A DNA stretch of 64,000 nt from Catenovulum sediminis (lineage in GTDB: Bacteria > Pseudomonadota > Gammaproteobacteria > Enterobacterales > Alteromonadaceae), in NCBI RefSeq assembly GCF_040270295.1, contig NZ_JBELOE010000209.1, one strand, 5' to 3'. Position numbers and translations under genes: made by a program. A model generated the notes under the pieces. It saw only the letters and a program-made list of their open reading frames with translations. It had not been told where the DNA came from and ran no database searches. Positions 36,271-45,738 of this stretch are shown piece after piece (the stretch's first letter is position 1; each line of letters begins with the position of its first letter).

Positions 36271-38385
36271 TTATTCAGATTCTGTTGATTCTTCTTTTTT
36301 ATCCGCTTCAATTAAAGCTTTCATACTTAAACGAACGCGACCTTGGCGGTCAATTTCAAGTACTTTCACTTTAGTTTGCTGGCCTTGTGATAAATAATCA
36401 GATACGTTGTTCACACGCTCTTCTGAAATCTGAGAAATATGAACCAAACCTTCTTTACCTGGTAATATTTCAACAAACGCACCAAAGTCAACAATACGCG
36501 TAACTTTACCGTCGTAAACTGCACCAACTTCAACTTCAGCGGTTAACGCTTTAATACGTTCTATTGCGGCATCGGCTTTATCTTTACCCGTTGCTGCAAT
36601 TTTAACCGTTCCATCGTCTTCAATTTCAATTGTAGTGCCCGTTTCTTCAGTCAACTGACGGATGGTTGCACCACCTTTACCAATGACATCACGGATTTTA
36701 TCTTGGTTGATCTTAATCTTATAAATGCGTGGCGCGAATTCAGAAACTTCGTCTCTATGTCCACCAATCGCTTGGTCCATTACATTTAAGATATGCAAGC
36801 GAGCTGCTTTTGCTTGATTCAATGCAATCTGCATGATCTCTTTAGTGATACCTTCAATTTTGATATCCATTTGCAATGCAGTAATGCCGTCTGTTGTACC
36901 CGCGACTTTAAAGTCCATATCACCTAAGTGATCTTCATCACCTAAGATATCTGATAGAACGACGAAGTTTTCGCCTTCTTTAACCAGCCCCATCGCAATA
37001 CCCGCAACAGATGCTTTAATCGGTACACCTGCATCCATCAGCGCCAATGAAGAGCCACAGACAGAAGCCATAGAACTTGAACCGTTAGATTCAGTGATTT
37101 CAGATACGACACGTACCGTGTACGGGAATTCCGCAGCACTTGGCATAACCGCCGCGACACCACGCTTAGCCAAACGACCATGACCGATTTCACGACGCTT
37201 TGGCGCACCCACCATACCTGTTTCACCAACACAATACGGAGGGAAGTTGTAATGGAATAAGAAGCGATCTGTTTTATCACCGGTTAAATCGTCAATCGTT
37301 TGTGCGTCACGTTCAGTGCCTAAAGTTGCTACAACGATGGCCTGAGTTTCACCACGTGTAAACAATGCACTACCGTGTGTTCTTGGTAAAATACCGGTAC
37401 GTACGTCTAACGCGCGAACCATAGTAGGGTCACGACCGTCAATACGTGGCTCGCCGGCAATAATACGGCTACGAACCACTTTTTTCTCAACTGAGCTTAA
37501 AATATCACCGACTAAACCCTGGTCGATTTCTTCATTCTCTTCAACCAATTTCGCCAATACCGATTCTTTAACCGCAGTCGAAGCATCTTTACGTTCAGCT
37601 TTATCTGCAATTTGGTATGCTGCCGTAAACCCAGATTCTGCTAATTCGGTTACTTTGCCGATCAAATCAAGGTCTTTTTCCGGAGCTGTCCATTCGCTAG
37701 CTGGTGGATTAACTTGTTCAACAAAATCACGGATATTTTCAACTACGGTTTGCATTTGCTCATGGCCATATACAACCGCACCTAACATGGTATCTTCACT
37801 TAAAATTGAAGCTTCAGATTCTACCATTAATACCGCGTTTTCTGTGCCTGCCACTACAAGGTCAAGCTCAGATTGAGCAAGTTCACTTGATAATGGGTTT
37901 AACATGTATTGGCCATCTTTATAACCAACACGTGCTGCACCAATTGGACCTTGGAAAGGAATACCGGCAATCGATAATGCGGCCGAAACACCTATCATTG
38001 ATACAATATCAGGGGCAATTTCAGGGTTGGCCGACATTACAGTTACGACAACCTGAACTTCGTTGGTGTAGTCTTTTGGGAATAACGGACGAATAGGACG
38101 GTCAATTAAACGCGCTGTTAAAGTTTCGCCTTCTGAAGGTTTAGCTTCACGTTTAAAGAAACCACCCGGTATTTTACCCGCTGCATAGGTTTTTTCTATG
38201 TAGTTTACTGTTAATGGGAAAAAGTCACGTGTCGGATCTTGATCTTTTTTAGCTACAACACTTACGAGTACGCAAGTGTCATCCATACTAGCCATAACGG
38301 CTGCGGTTGCTTGTCGTGCAACTACGCCTGTTTCCAGCGTGACTTGATGTTGGCCAAACTGAAATGATTTTGTAATTGGAGTCAC
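36271..38385 (-). CDS. pnp: Polynucleotide phosphorylase
   Basis: 3'-5' phosphorolytic exoribonuclease and degradosome component. The 704 residues contain two RNase PH domains (about 10-230 and 310-540), a KH domain (IRDVIGKGGATIRQLTEETG, about 555-615) and an S1 domain (GKVTRIVDFGAFVEILPG, about 620-690). Length is typical. rpsO lies directly upstream with a terminator between, as in E. coli, where pnp also represses itself through its leader after RNase III cleavage. Confidence 0.98.
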   Translation of the reverse strand: MTPITKSFQFGQHQVTLETGVVARQATAAVMASMDDTCVLVSVVAKKDQDPTRDFFPLTVNYIEKTYAAGKIPGGFFKREAKPSEGETLTARLIDRPIRPLFPKDYTNEVQVVVTVMSANPEIAPDIVSMIGVSAALSIAGIPFQGPIGAARVGYKDGQYMLNPLSSELAQSELDLVVAGTENAVLMVESEASILSEDTMLGAVVYGHEQMQTVVENIRDFVEQVNPPASEWTAPEKDLDLIGKVTELAESGFTAAYQIADKAERKDASTAVKESVLAKLVEENEEIDQGLVGDILSSVEKKVVRSRIIAGEPRIDGRDPTMVRALDVRTGILPRTHGSALFTRGETQAIVVATLGTERDAQTIDDLTGDKTDRFLFHYNFPPYCVGETGMVGAPKRREIGHGRLAKRGVAAVMPSAAEFPYTVRVVSEITESNGSSSMASVCGSSLALMDAGVPIKASVAGIAMGLVKEGENFVVLSDILGDEDHLGDMDFKVAGTTDGITALQMDIKIEGITKEIMQIALNQAKAARLHILNVMDQAIGGHRDEVSEFAPRIYKIKINQDKIRDVIGKGGATIRQLTEETGTTIEIEDDGTVKIAATGKDKADAAIERIKALTAEVEVGAVYDGKVTRIVDFGAFVEILPGKEGLVHISQISEERVNNVSDYLSQGQQTKVKVLEIDRQGRVRLSMKALIEADKKEESTESE

Positions 38386-38486
38386 AATAATGTTTCCTTT
38401 GTTCTTACTTTACTTTTTGGTCTCTTAATTTCCGGATAATTATACGTAACTATTTACCAAATAAGTACAGATGATGTACAAAACAG

Positions 38487-38516
38487 AAAAAAAAAGGGCC
38501 ATTCGGCCCTTTTTTC
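38487..38516 (-). terminator. Intrinsic terminator after rpsO
   Basis: GGGCC (38496-38500), ATTC, GGCCC (38505-38509), extended by flanking A and T runs. On the minus strand the nine-base A-run becomes a T-run. It separates rpsO from pnp. Confidence 0.85.
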
Positions 38517-38529
38517 ATAAATTTTTGTC

Positions 38530-38799
38530 TTAACGACGTAAACCTAAGCGCTGAATCAATGTGCTATAACGTTCAACATTCTTACGTTTTAAATAGTCTA
38601 ACAAGCTACGACGTGAGTTAACCATACGGATCAAACCACGACGTGAGTGGTGATCTTTTTTGTGATCAGAGAAGTGACCTTGCAATTTGTTGATTCTGTG
38701 TGTCAACAAAGCTACTTGTACTTCTGGTGAACCAGTATCGCCTTCTTTAGTTGCATAATCAGCAACAATTTTTGCTTTTTCTTCGTTAGTTAGTGACAT
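38530..38799 (-). CDS. rpsO: 30S ribosomal protein S15
   Basis: Binds 16S rRNA early in 30S assembly. I chose ATG 38799 (MSLTNEEKAKIVADYAT), which has GGAGAAT just upstream and gives the universal 89 residues; an ATG at 38832 would add eleven residues not found in the family. Conserved GDTGSPEVQVALLTHRI and HHSRRGLIRMVNSRRSLLDYL are intact. Confidence 0.98.
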   Translation of the reverse strand: MSLTNEEKAKIVADYATKEGDTGSPEVQVALLTHRINKLQGHFSDHKKDHHSRRGLIRMVNSRRSLLDYLKRKNVERYSTLIQRLGLRR

Positions 38800-38904
38800 A
38801 ATATTCTCCAAAAATTCGGGCAAACCGATCACTAATCCAGCATGCCTATAAAATGAACAGCGGATTCTACTGAAACTAGCAGAAATAGCAAGCTGAATTT
38901 TCTA

Positions 38905-39816
38905 TTAGCGTATTTCTGTTGTATCTAACAGTCGCTTGGGGTGCAATAGGTTGCGCTCGTCTAATTCAGCTATGCCCAACATCACCCCGCTTTGCTCATC
39001 GTAGACGCGGAATATTTTGTGCTTATCTGCAGATATTTCAAACCTTTGGCCGTTCACAAAACGTTTGGTGAGTTCGGCGGGTAAGCGTATCAGTGGTAAA
39101 TGTTGTATGCCTGCATCCAGTGGATTAATAGCGGCTTCACGCTCGCTTTCATCCATGTTCTGCAACTGTTCAAAAGTATACATAGGCAAGTGATCAAAGC
39201 CCGCAACTTTTGTTCTGCGTAATGCGGATACGTGAGCACCACAACCCAGTTTTTCACCCAAATCATCGACAATAGTGCGAATATAAGTTCCTTTTGAGCA
39301 AGCAATTGTCATGCGTACGTAAGGCGGTTCGATGGCTTCGATTTTAATTTGGAAGACTTCTATCTCACGCACCGGACGCGGCACATCAATCCCTTTTCGT
39401 GCATAATGATACAAAGGTTTTCCCTGGTATTTAAGCGCAGAATAAATGGAAGGTTGCTGCTTTTGTTTACCTAAAAAACTGAAAGCTGCACTTTCTATTT
39501 CTGCCACTGAACAATCAACCGGTTGTTTACTGACCACCTCACCTTCTGAATCCGATGTTGTGGTGCGGATCCCAAGATGCGCTGTCACTTGATACGTTTT
39601 ATCTGCATCTAATAAAAACTGACTAAACTTGGTCGCCTCACCAAAACAGATAGGTAGTAATCCAGTCGCTAAAGGGTCAAGTGCGCCAGTATGGCCGGCT
39701 TTTTTTGCACGAAATAAAAACCGCACGTTTTGCAATGCTCGGTTAGAGCTGACGTCTAACCCTTTATCTAACAAAACAATACCATTTAGAGCTCGAAAAG
39801 GGACGCGCTTATTCAC
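38905..39816 (-). CDS. truB: tRNA pseudouridine-55 synthase
   Basis: Converts U55 in the T-arm of tRNAs to pseudouridine. The 303 residues carry the catalytic Asp47 in GHTGALDPLATG, the KGTYIRTIVDDLG motif, and a C-terminal PUA-like domain. Its start overlaps the rbfA end by 8 bases. Confidence 0.97.
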   Translation of the reverse strand: MNKRVPFRALNGIVLLDKGLDVSSNRALQNVRFLFRAKKAGHTGALDPLATGLLPICFGEATKFSQFLLDADKTYQVTAHLGIRTTTSDSEGEVVSKQPVDCSVAEIESAAFSFLGKQKQQPSIYSALKYQGKPLYHYARKGIDVPRPVREIEVFQIKIEAIEPPYVRMTIACSKGTYIRTIVDDLGEKLGCGAHVSALRRTKVAGFDHLPMYTFEQLQNMDESEREAAINPLDAGIQHLPLIRLPAELTKRFVNGQRFEISADKHKIFRVYDEQSGVMLGIAELDERNLLHPKRLLDTTEIR

Positions 39817-40240
39817 CCTTGTCTTTTCCTTCGTCTGAATGATTTTCTATCGTGTTATCTGGATGATGATTTTTTGCCTTTTCCTGATCTTTGGCAATTG
39901 CCTTGTCTACCAACTCTGACATGCGAATCCCTTCATTTAAACTCATATCTAATTGGAATTTTAAAATCGGAACACTACGCATACGCATTCGTTTTGACAA
40001 CAGTGAGCGAACATATGGCGCGACTTCGTTGAGTTGTTTCACACTGGCTTTGGCTTTTTCTTCTTCTTGCAACAAAGCGGATATAAATATTTTGGCATAG
40101 GCCAGATCTCTGGAAACTTCTACTTCTGAGATGGTCACCATTCCAATTCTAGGATCTTTTAATTCACGCAGAATGATTTGTGCCACTTCTTTTTGCACTT
40201 GTTGGGCAACGCGTTCAGCCCGAGAAAATTCTCTATTCAT
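39809..40240 (-). CDS. rbfA: 30S ribosome-binding factor RbfA
   Basis: Cold-shock-linked factor for late 30S maturation with a KH-like fold. The 143 residues include the RVAQQVQKEVAQIILRELKD start and the YVRSLLSKRMRMRSVPILKF core; the charged tail (about 115-143) is longer than the fold needs, as in several relatives. It lies between infB and truB in the standard order. Confidence 0.96.
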   Translation of the reverse strand: MNREFSRAERVAQQVQKEVAQIILRELKDPRIGMVTISEVEVSRDLAYAKIFISALLQEEEKAKASVKQLNEVAPYVRSLLSKRMRMRSVPILKFQLDMSLNEGIRMSELVDKAIAKDQEKAKNHHPDNTIENHSDEGKDKGE

Positions 40241-40298
40241 TGTATAAACTCTTCATTGTCCAGTTTGCCAATCGCGAATTCATATTCACTTTCAGCGC

Positions 40299-40323
40299 AA
40301 AAAGGGGCCTAAGGCCCCTTTAA
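40299..40323 (-). terminator. Intrinsic terminator between infB and rbfA
   Basis: AAAGGGGCCT is followed by AAGGCCCCTTT; on the minus strand the stem is followed by TTTTTGCGC. It should give partial termination after infB, setting lower expression of rbfA-truB. Confidence 0.75.
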
Positions 40324-40345
40324 AATCACGATAACTGGGTGATTA

Positions 40346-43054
40346 TTATAGCTGTCGTTTAACTTCAACTATTTCAAATACTTCAATCATATCGCCAACT
40401 TTAACATCGTTATAGTTTTTAACGCCGATACCACATTCTGTGCCTTTACGCACTTCTGCAACATCGTCTTTAAAGCGACGTAAGGATTCTAATTCACCTT
40501 CGTAGATAACAACATTATCGCGCAGTACACGAATTGGGTTGTTACGCTTCACATTACCTTCAGTTACCATACAACCTGCGATTGCACCAATTTTAGGCGA
40601 TTTAAAGACATCACGAACTTCGGCTAAACCAATGATTTCTTGTTTGAATTCAGGGTCTAGCATACCACTCATTGCCAGCTTAACTTCATCAATTAAGTCA
40701 TAAATAACTGAGTAATATCTTAGTTCTAACGCTTCCGTTTCAATTGTTTTACGCGCGGTTGCATCTGCACGAACATTAAAACCTAGCAGGATAGCTGAAG
40801 AAGCGGCCGCTAATGATGCATCCGTTTCGGTAATACCACCGACACCACTACCGATAATTTTAACTTTCACTTCTTCAGTAGATAACTTAAGCAATGAATC
40901 AGAGATGGCTTCTAATGAACCTTGAACATCCGCTTTCACAACAATGTTCAATTCTTTGACATCGCCTTCAGTCATGTTAGAGAACATGTTTTCAAGCTTA
41001 GCTTTTTGTTGACGTGCAAGCTTAACTTCACGGAATTTACCTTGACGTTTAAGCGAAACTTCACGTGCCTTTTTCTCATCTCGAACCGCAGTCGCTTCAT
41101 CACCTGCCGCAGGGACGCCAGATAAACCTAAAATCTCGACTGGAATAGATGGACCGGCTTCGTCGATATCTTTACCATTTTCATCTTTCATTGCACGAAT
41201 ACGACCGTATTCCAAGCCACAAAGAATGATATCGCCTTTTTTCAGTCGACCGGATTGAACTAAAATACTGGCAACAGGACCACGGCCTTTGTCAAGTTTA
41301 GACTCGATAACAATACCTGAAGCCAATCCTTCATGTACTGCATCTAAATCAATCATTTCTGATTGCAATAAAATGGCTTCTAACAGGTCATCAATACCTT
41401 GCCCTGATTTTGCAGATACGTGACAGAATTGAACATCACCACCCCAATCTTCAGGGATAATATCATGCTGTGCTAATTCGTTTTTAACGCGATCTGGATC
41501 CGCTTCTTCTTTATCAATCTTGTTAACCGCAACCACCACAGGTACTTCTGCTGCTTTTGCGTGTTGAACCGCTTCAATTGTTTGCGGCATGACGCCATCA
41601 TCAGCGGCAACCACCAAAACAACAATATCAGTTGCTTTTGCACCGCGAGCACGCATTGCAGTAAAGGCCGCGTGACCCGGTGTATCTAAGAACGAGATCA
41701 TACCTTGATCTGTTTCTACGTGATAAGCACCAATATGCTGGGTAATACCACCGGCTTCGCCTGAAGCAACTTTTGCGCGGCGAATATGGTCAAGCAGTGA
41801 CGTTTTACCATGGTCAACGTGACCCATAACCGTCACAACTGGCGGACGTCGACGAACTTCAGTTTGCTCACCACGGTTTGCCAACAAATCCTCTTCCATT
41901 GCGTTTTCGCTAACCGCAACCCCTTTATGGCCCATTTCTTCAACAACTAATAAAGCTGTTTCTTGGTCTATCACCTGATTAATGGTGACCATAGCACCCA
42001 TTTTCATCATAGCTTTAATCACTTCTGTGCCTTTAACAGCCATCTTGGCAGCTAAGTCAGCAACTGTGATGGTCTCACCGATACGAACTTCATGTTGTGT
42101 CGGGGAAACTGGCTTCTGGAAACTATGTTGCATGTTTTTAGGTGTAAATATTTTCTTGCGTTTGCCTTTAGGTGCACGACTACTGGCAACTGCTTGCGCT
42201 TCTTCATCTTTTTTCGACGTCTTCTTCTTACGTCGGCGAGAACCTTTCTCTTCTTTGCGCTCTTGCTCTGCTTCTGCTTCTTGTGCATAACGAGAAGAGT
42301 GACTGTGAATTTCTTTTTTCTCTTCTTCTTTACGGCGCGCTTCTTCAGCTGCCCAACGTTCAGCATTTTCTTCGGCTAATCGTTTTGCTTCTTCAGCAAT
42401 ACGTGCAGCTTCTTCTTCTGCTTTGCGTTTTTCTTCAGCTTCTTTTTTCTCGCGTAGCGCAATTTCTTCCGGTGTTTCTACGTGTTTAGGCTTTTTAGCC
42501 TCTACTTTAGCGGGCGCTTTTTTGCTTTCTGCGGGTTTAGCTGCAGTCTTAGCTTCAGGAGTTGACTGTCCTTCGGTTTTTTCAGCTTCTTGCTTAGCTT
42601 TTGCTTCTGCGTCACGTTTCGCTTGTTCTTCTGCTTCACGTTTTGCTTTTTCTTCTGCTTCGCGTTTCGCCTGCTCTTCTGCCTCACGCTTAGCTTGCTC
42701 TTCCGCTTCACGTTTTGCTTCTTCTGCAGCTTGCTTTTGCTGTTCTAACGAACTTGCTTTTACATAAGTCCGTTTTTTACGTACTTCAACTTGCACAGAT
42801 TTGGCTTTGCCATGCGAACCAGAAACACTTAACGTGCTTTTAGTTTTTCGTTGCAAAGTCATTTTGCTTGGTTGTGACGCTGTATCATCACCACCATGCT
42901 GTTTACTTAAATAGGTCAATAAAGTCTCTTTCTCTTGCTCTGTAACTTGACTATTGGGTTGTTTAGTTAACCCAGCTTCTGCAAATTGTTGAACTAATTT
43001 TTCAACTGTCGTACCTACATCTGCGGCAAGTTTATCTATTGATACATCTGACAT
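40346..43054 (-). CDS. infB: Translation initiation factor IF-2
   Basis: GTPase that brings fMet-tRNA to the 30S subunit. The 902 residues have an N-terminal IF2N domain (MSDVSIDKLAADVGT), a long charged coiled region (about 100-270) with about six copies of an 8-residue AKREAEEQ-type repeat, a second IF2N, then the G domain (GHVDHGKTSLL, DTPGHAAF, NKID) and domains II-IV. Internal starts giving shorter IF2 forms are known in E. coli and are possible here. It follows nusA by 20 bases. Confidence 0.98.
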   Translation of the reverse strand: MSDVSIDKLAADVGTTVEKLVQQFAEAGLTKQPNSQVTEQEKETLLTYLSKQHGGDDTASQPSKMTLQRKTKSTLSVSGSHGKAKSVQVEVRKKRTYVKASSLEQQKQAAEEAKREAEEQAKREAEEQAKREAEEKAKREAEEQAKRDAEAKAKQEAEKTEGQSTPEAKTAAKPAESKKAPAKVEAKKPKHVETPEEIALREKKEAEEKRKAEEEAARIAEEAKRLAEENAERWAAEEARRKEEEKKEIHSHSSRYAQEAEAEQERKEEKGSRRRKKKTSKKDEEAQAVASSRAPKGKRKKIFTPKNMQHSFQKPVSPTQHEVRIGETITVADLAAKMAVKGTEVIKAMMKMGAMVTINQVIDQETALLVVEEMGHKGVAVSENAMEEDLLANRGEQTEVRRRPPVVTVMGHVDHGKTSLLDHIRRAKVASGEAGGITQHIGAYHVETDQGMISFLDTPGHAAFTAMRARGAKATDIVVLVVAADDGVMPQTIEAVQHAKAAEVPVVVAVNKIDKEEADPDRVKNELAQHDIIPEDWGGDVQFCHVSAKSGQGIDDLLEAILLQSEMIDLDAVHEGLASGIVIESKLDKGRGPVASILVQSGRLKKGDIILCGLEYGRIRAMKDENGKDIDEAGPSIPVEILGLSGVPAAGDEATAVRDEKKAREVSLKRQGKFREVKLARQQKAKLENMFSNMTEGDVKELNIVVKADVQGSLEAISDSLLKLSTEEVKVKIIGSGVGGITETDASLAAASSAILLGFNVRADATARKTIETEALELRYYSVIYDLIDEVKLAMSGMLDPEFKQEIIGLAEVRDVFKSPKIGAIAGCMVTEGNVKRNNPIRVLRDNVVIYEGELESLRRFKDDVAEVRKGTECGIGVKNYNDVKVGDMIEVFEIVEVKRQL

Positions 43055-43074
43055 TCAGTTCTACCTCCGCCGTT

Positions 43075-44583
43075 TTATTCAGCTTCGTTTTCGCCACCGA
43101 ACCAACATATGTTGCGGGCTTTCATAATTAATTTACCTGCGCTTTCTTCATCCAAACCTTCAACGTCAGACAAATCATCTACCCCTTGCTCGGCGAGGTC
43201 TTCTAATGTGCAAACGCCACGACTAGCTAGAACAAATGCCAAATGGCGTTCAAGCCCTTCTAGGTTTAACAAATCATCAGCCGGCTCTGTATTTTCCAGC
43301 GATTCTTCATTCGCCAGTGCCAGGGTTGTAAGCGCAGCTTTGGCTCTTGACCGAAGCTCTTCAACTATATTTTCATCAAATCCTTCTATTTCCAGCAACT
43401 CGTTTACTGGAACATATGCAACTTCTTCAAGACTAGAGAAACCTTCTTCAACTAATACAGTTGCAAAATCTTCATCTATATCGAGTTTATCAGTGAATAA
43501 TGTCATCAATTTATCAGCTTCGGCTTGATGTTTTTCTGACATGTCTTCAACTGTCATAACGTTCAACTCCCATCCTGTGAGTTGACTTGCTAATCTTACA
43601 TTTTGGCCACTTCGACCAATCGCTTGCGCTAGGTTATCAGCTTCAACCGCGATATCCATTGTGCGTTTGTCTTCATCAACAATAATGGATGCGACATCAG
43701 CAGGCGCCATGGCGTTAATAACGTATTGCGCCGGATTGTCATCAAATAAGACGATATCAATACGCTCACCATCTAACTCACCCGAGACAGCCTGTACACG
43801 AGAACCTCGCATACCAACACAAGCCCCTACTGGGTCAATACGTTTATCATTGGTTTTAACCGCAATTTTCGCACGTGAACCCGGATCTCGAGCGGCAGCA
43901 CGAATTTCCAACATTTCTTCACCAATTTCGGGTACTTCAATGCGGAACAATTCAATCAGCATCTCAGGTCGAGTTCGACTCATGATTAACTGAGGGCCGC
44001 GTGCTTCTGGTTTAATTTCGTATAACAAACCACGGACTCTGTCACCCGGTCTAAATGTTTCGCGTGGTAATAACTCTTCACGACGAATGACAGCTTCTGC
44101 GTTATTACCCAAATCCAGAATCACACCATCTCGACTGGCTTTTTTAACCACACCCGTTAACAACTCACCAACTCTTTCTTCGTATTCTTCAATAATTTGC
44201 GCTCTTTCCGCTTCGCGAACTTTCTGCACTATTACTTGTTTAGCTGTTTGAGTTGTGATGCGGTCAAATTGAATGGATTCAATTTCTTCTTCAGCATAAT
44301 CGCCCAGTTGAATATCCGGCTGCTCAAATTGAGCTGCTTCTAATCCAATTTCAGCATAAGGATGCTCTAAGCCATTACCACTATCTTCCACCACTTTCCA
44401 ACGACGAAATGTGATAAAATCGCCTGTTTTGCGATCAATACTGACACGAACTTCAATGTCACCTTCGTATTTTTTCTTGGTTGCCATGGCAATGGCTGAT
44501 TCCAACGCCTGAAAAATTTTCTCACGAGGAACCGCTTTTTCATTTGATACAGCTTCCGCTACTAACAAGATCTCTTTATTCAT
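43075..44583 (-). CDS. nusA: Transcription termination/antitermination protein NusA
   Basis: RNA polymerase-associated factor for pausing, termination and antitermination. The 502 residues have an N-terminal domain (MNKEILLVAEAVSNEKAVPR), S1 (about 135-200), two KH domains (about 230-345, with GACVGMRGSRVQAV and AIGRSGQNVRLASQL) and two C-terminal acidic AR repeats as in E. coli. It lies between rimP and infB. Confidence 0.98.
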   Translation of the reverse strand: MNKEILLVAEAVSNEKAVPREKIFQALESAIAMATKKKYEGDIEVRVSIDRKTGDFITFRRWKVVEDSGNGLEHPYAEIGLEAAQFEQPDIQLGDYAEEEIESIQFDRITTQTAKQVIVQKVREAERAQIIEEYEERVGELLTGVVKKASRDGVILDLGNNAEAVIRREELLPRETFRPGDRVRGLLYEIKPEARGPQLIMSRTRPEMLIELFRIEVPEIGEEMLEIRAAARDPGSRAKIAVKTNDKRIDPVGACVGMRGSRVQAVSGELDGERIDIVLFDDNPAQYVINAMAPADVASIIVDEDKRTMDIAVEADNLAQAIGRSGQNVRLASQLTGWELNVMTVEDMSEKHQAEADKLMTLFTDKLDIDEDFATVLVEEGFSSLEEVAYVPVNELLEIEGFDENIVEELRSRAKAALTTLALANEESLENTEPADDLLNLEGLERHLAFVLASRGVCTLEDLAEQGVDDLSDVEGLDEESAGKLIMKARNICWFGGENEAE

Positions 44584-44607
44584 TATTCAGCCTCGCTACC
44601 TGGGTTC

Positions 44608-45063
44608 CTAAAACTGAGGAACAACCTGTGCCTTATCAATATTTTTAAATGGAATTAAGTACTCTTCTCGGTCTACTTCAAGCACAATCGAATTACCTTC
44701 AACGCCTTGCAAGATGCCTTTAAATTTGCGTCGCCCTTCTACCGGCATGCGGGTTTTTACATTCAGCTGATAGCCGATATAGGGAGGATAGTGTTCATTT
44801 TTGAACAATAATCTGTCCATACCCGGTGAGGATACTTCTAATACATATTCGCCAGAGATTGGATCTTCAACATCCAGTACAGCACTTACTTGTCTGCTGA
44901 CTTCAGCACAATCATCAACACCAATACCATTAGCGTGATCTATGTAAACCCTTAAAATAGAGTGTTTGCCCGCTCGAACAAACTCGATACCCCATAAATT
45001 AAAGCCTGTAGCCGCAACGGCCTGAGCAACTATTGGCTCTAGCTGTAACTCTTGTTTTGACAA
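44608..45063 (-). CDS. rimP: Ribosome maturation factor RimP
   Basis: Needed for 30S maturation. I chose the TTG at 45063: AGAGG lies 5 bases upstream and the 151-residue product (SKQELQLEPIVAQAV start) matches the family length. The ATG at 45129 would begin inside the metY terminator, so it is rejected. Motifs VDDCAEVSRQVSAVLDVEDP and YVLEVSSPGMDR are conserved. First protein gene of the nusA operon after metY, as in E. coli. Confidence 0.95.
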   Translation of the reverse strand: MSKQELQLEPIVAQAVAATGFNLWGIEFVRAGKHSILRVYIDHANGIGVDDCAEVSRQVSAVLDVEDPISGEYVLEVSSPGMDRLLFKNEHYPPYIGYQLNVKTRMPVEGRRKFKGILQGVEGNSIVLEVDREEYLIPFKNIDKAQVVPQF

Positions 45064-45091
45064 TCTAACCTCTAAATATTTCGAAAATACA

Positions 45092-45124
45092 AAATAAAAA
45101 GCCCCGACTTGCGACCGGGGCTTC
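45092..45124 (-). terminator. Intrinsic terminator between metY and rimP
   Basis: GCCCCG (45101-45106) pairs with CGGGGC (45116-45121). On the minus strand the stem is followed by TTTTTATTTT. It lies 19 bases past the tRNA-fMet end and about 30 bases before the rimP start, so rimP-nusA-infB expression must depend on read-through. The same partial terminator layout exists at E. coli metY. Confidence 0.85.
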
Positions 45125-45142
45125 TTCAACTATAAAACCGGT

Positions 45143-45219
<77 letters not shown>

Positions 45220-45231
45220 ACAATGGCAAGC

Positions 45232-45260
45232 ATTATAGTGATCTGAAGGAATAAATTCAA
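45232..45260 (-). promoter_or_regulatory. Sigma-70 promoter of metY-rimP-nusA-infB
   Basis: On the minus strand TTGAAT (45255-45260), a 17-base spacer, and a perfect TATAAT (45232-45237), 12 bases before the mature tRNA-fMet 5' end. It drives metY and, by read-through, the nusA operon. Confidence 0.8.
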
Positions 45261-45294
45261 ACCTAATGCCAAACCCGGTACTACTTTTATAAGT

Positions 45295-45380
45295 TGGTGC
45301 CGTGAGCGGGACTTGAACCCGCACGAGCAATGCTCACCACCCCCTCAAGATGGCGTGTCTACCAATTCCACCACCACGGC
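45295..45380 (-). tRNA. leuU: tRNA-Leu (anticodon GAG)
   Basis: Class II leftward tRNA of 86 bases. The acceptor start GCCGTGG is at 45380, the anticodon loop TTGAGGG gives GAG, a long variable arm is present and CCA is encoded at 45295-45297. It follows secG by 16 bases and is probably processed from the secG transcript, as leuU in E. coli. Confidence 0.97.
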
Positions 45381-45396
45381 CTGAAACTTATAAATT

Positions 45397-45738
45397 TTAC
45401 TCTGGAATATCTTGAGAGGTTTTATCAGCTGCAGGAATTTCTTCATTGATAACCTGCTGCTCTCCAACTGGCACTTCTAACTCTGCCCACTCATCCGTTG
45501 CTTCGTTTTGTTTAGCAGACATACCACCTAACAATAAACACAGAACGAAAAAACCAGTTGCTAAAACTGTAGTGGTTTTAGTTAAAAAGTTGCCTGCACC
45601 CGATGAACCGAATACAGTCCCTGATGAACCTGAGCCAAATGATGCCCCCATATCTGCACCTTTACCTTGTTGAATCAAGATAAAACCGATTAGGGCTACC
45701 GAAATAACAATGTATGCTACCAATAAAACTTCAAACAT
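45397..45738 (-). CDS. secG: Preprotein translocase subunit SecG
   Basis: Small SecYEG channel subunit. The 113 residues have two membrane helices with the conserved linker (IQQGKGADMGASFGSGSSGTVFGSSG) and an acidic tail. It starts directly after the tpiA stop codon. Confidence 0.96.
   Translation of the reverse strand: MFEVLLVAYIVISVALIGFILIQQGKGADMGASFGSGSSGTVFGSSGAGNFLTKTTTVLATGFFVLCLLLGGMSAKQNEATDEWAELEVPVGEQQVINEEIPAADKTSQDIPE

Noticed and set aside
38800..38832. Longer rpsO start at 38832
   Set aside because: It adds eleven residues not present in S15, while the ATG at 38799 has a good ribosome site.
42052..42767. Rightward Phe/Ser/Ala-rich frames opposite infB
   Set aside because: They arise from the Glu/Lys/Arg-rich repeats of infB read on the other strand.
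45064..45129. Longer rimP start at ATG 45129
   Set aside because: It lies within the metY terminator; the TTG at 45063 has a strong Shine-Dalgarno and gives the normal length.
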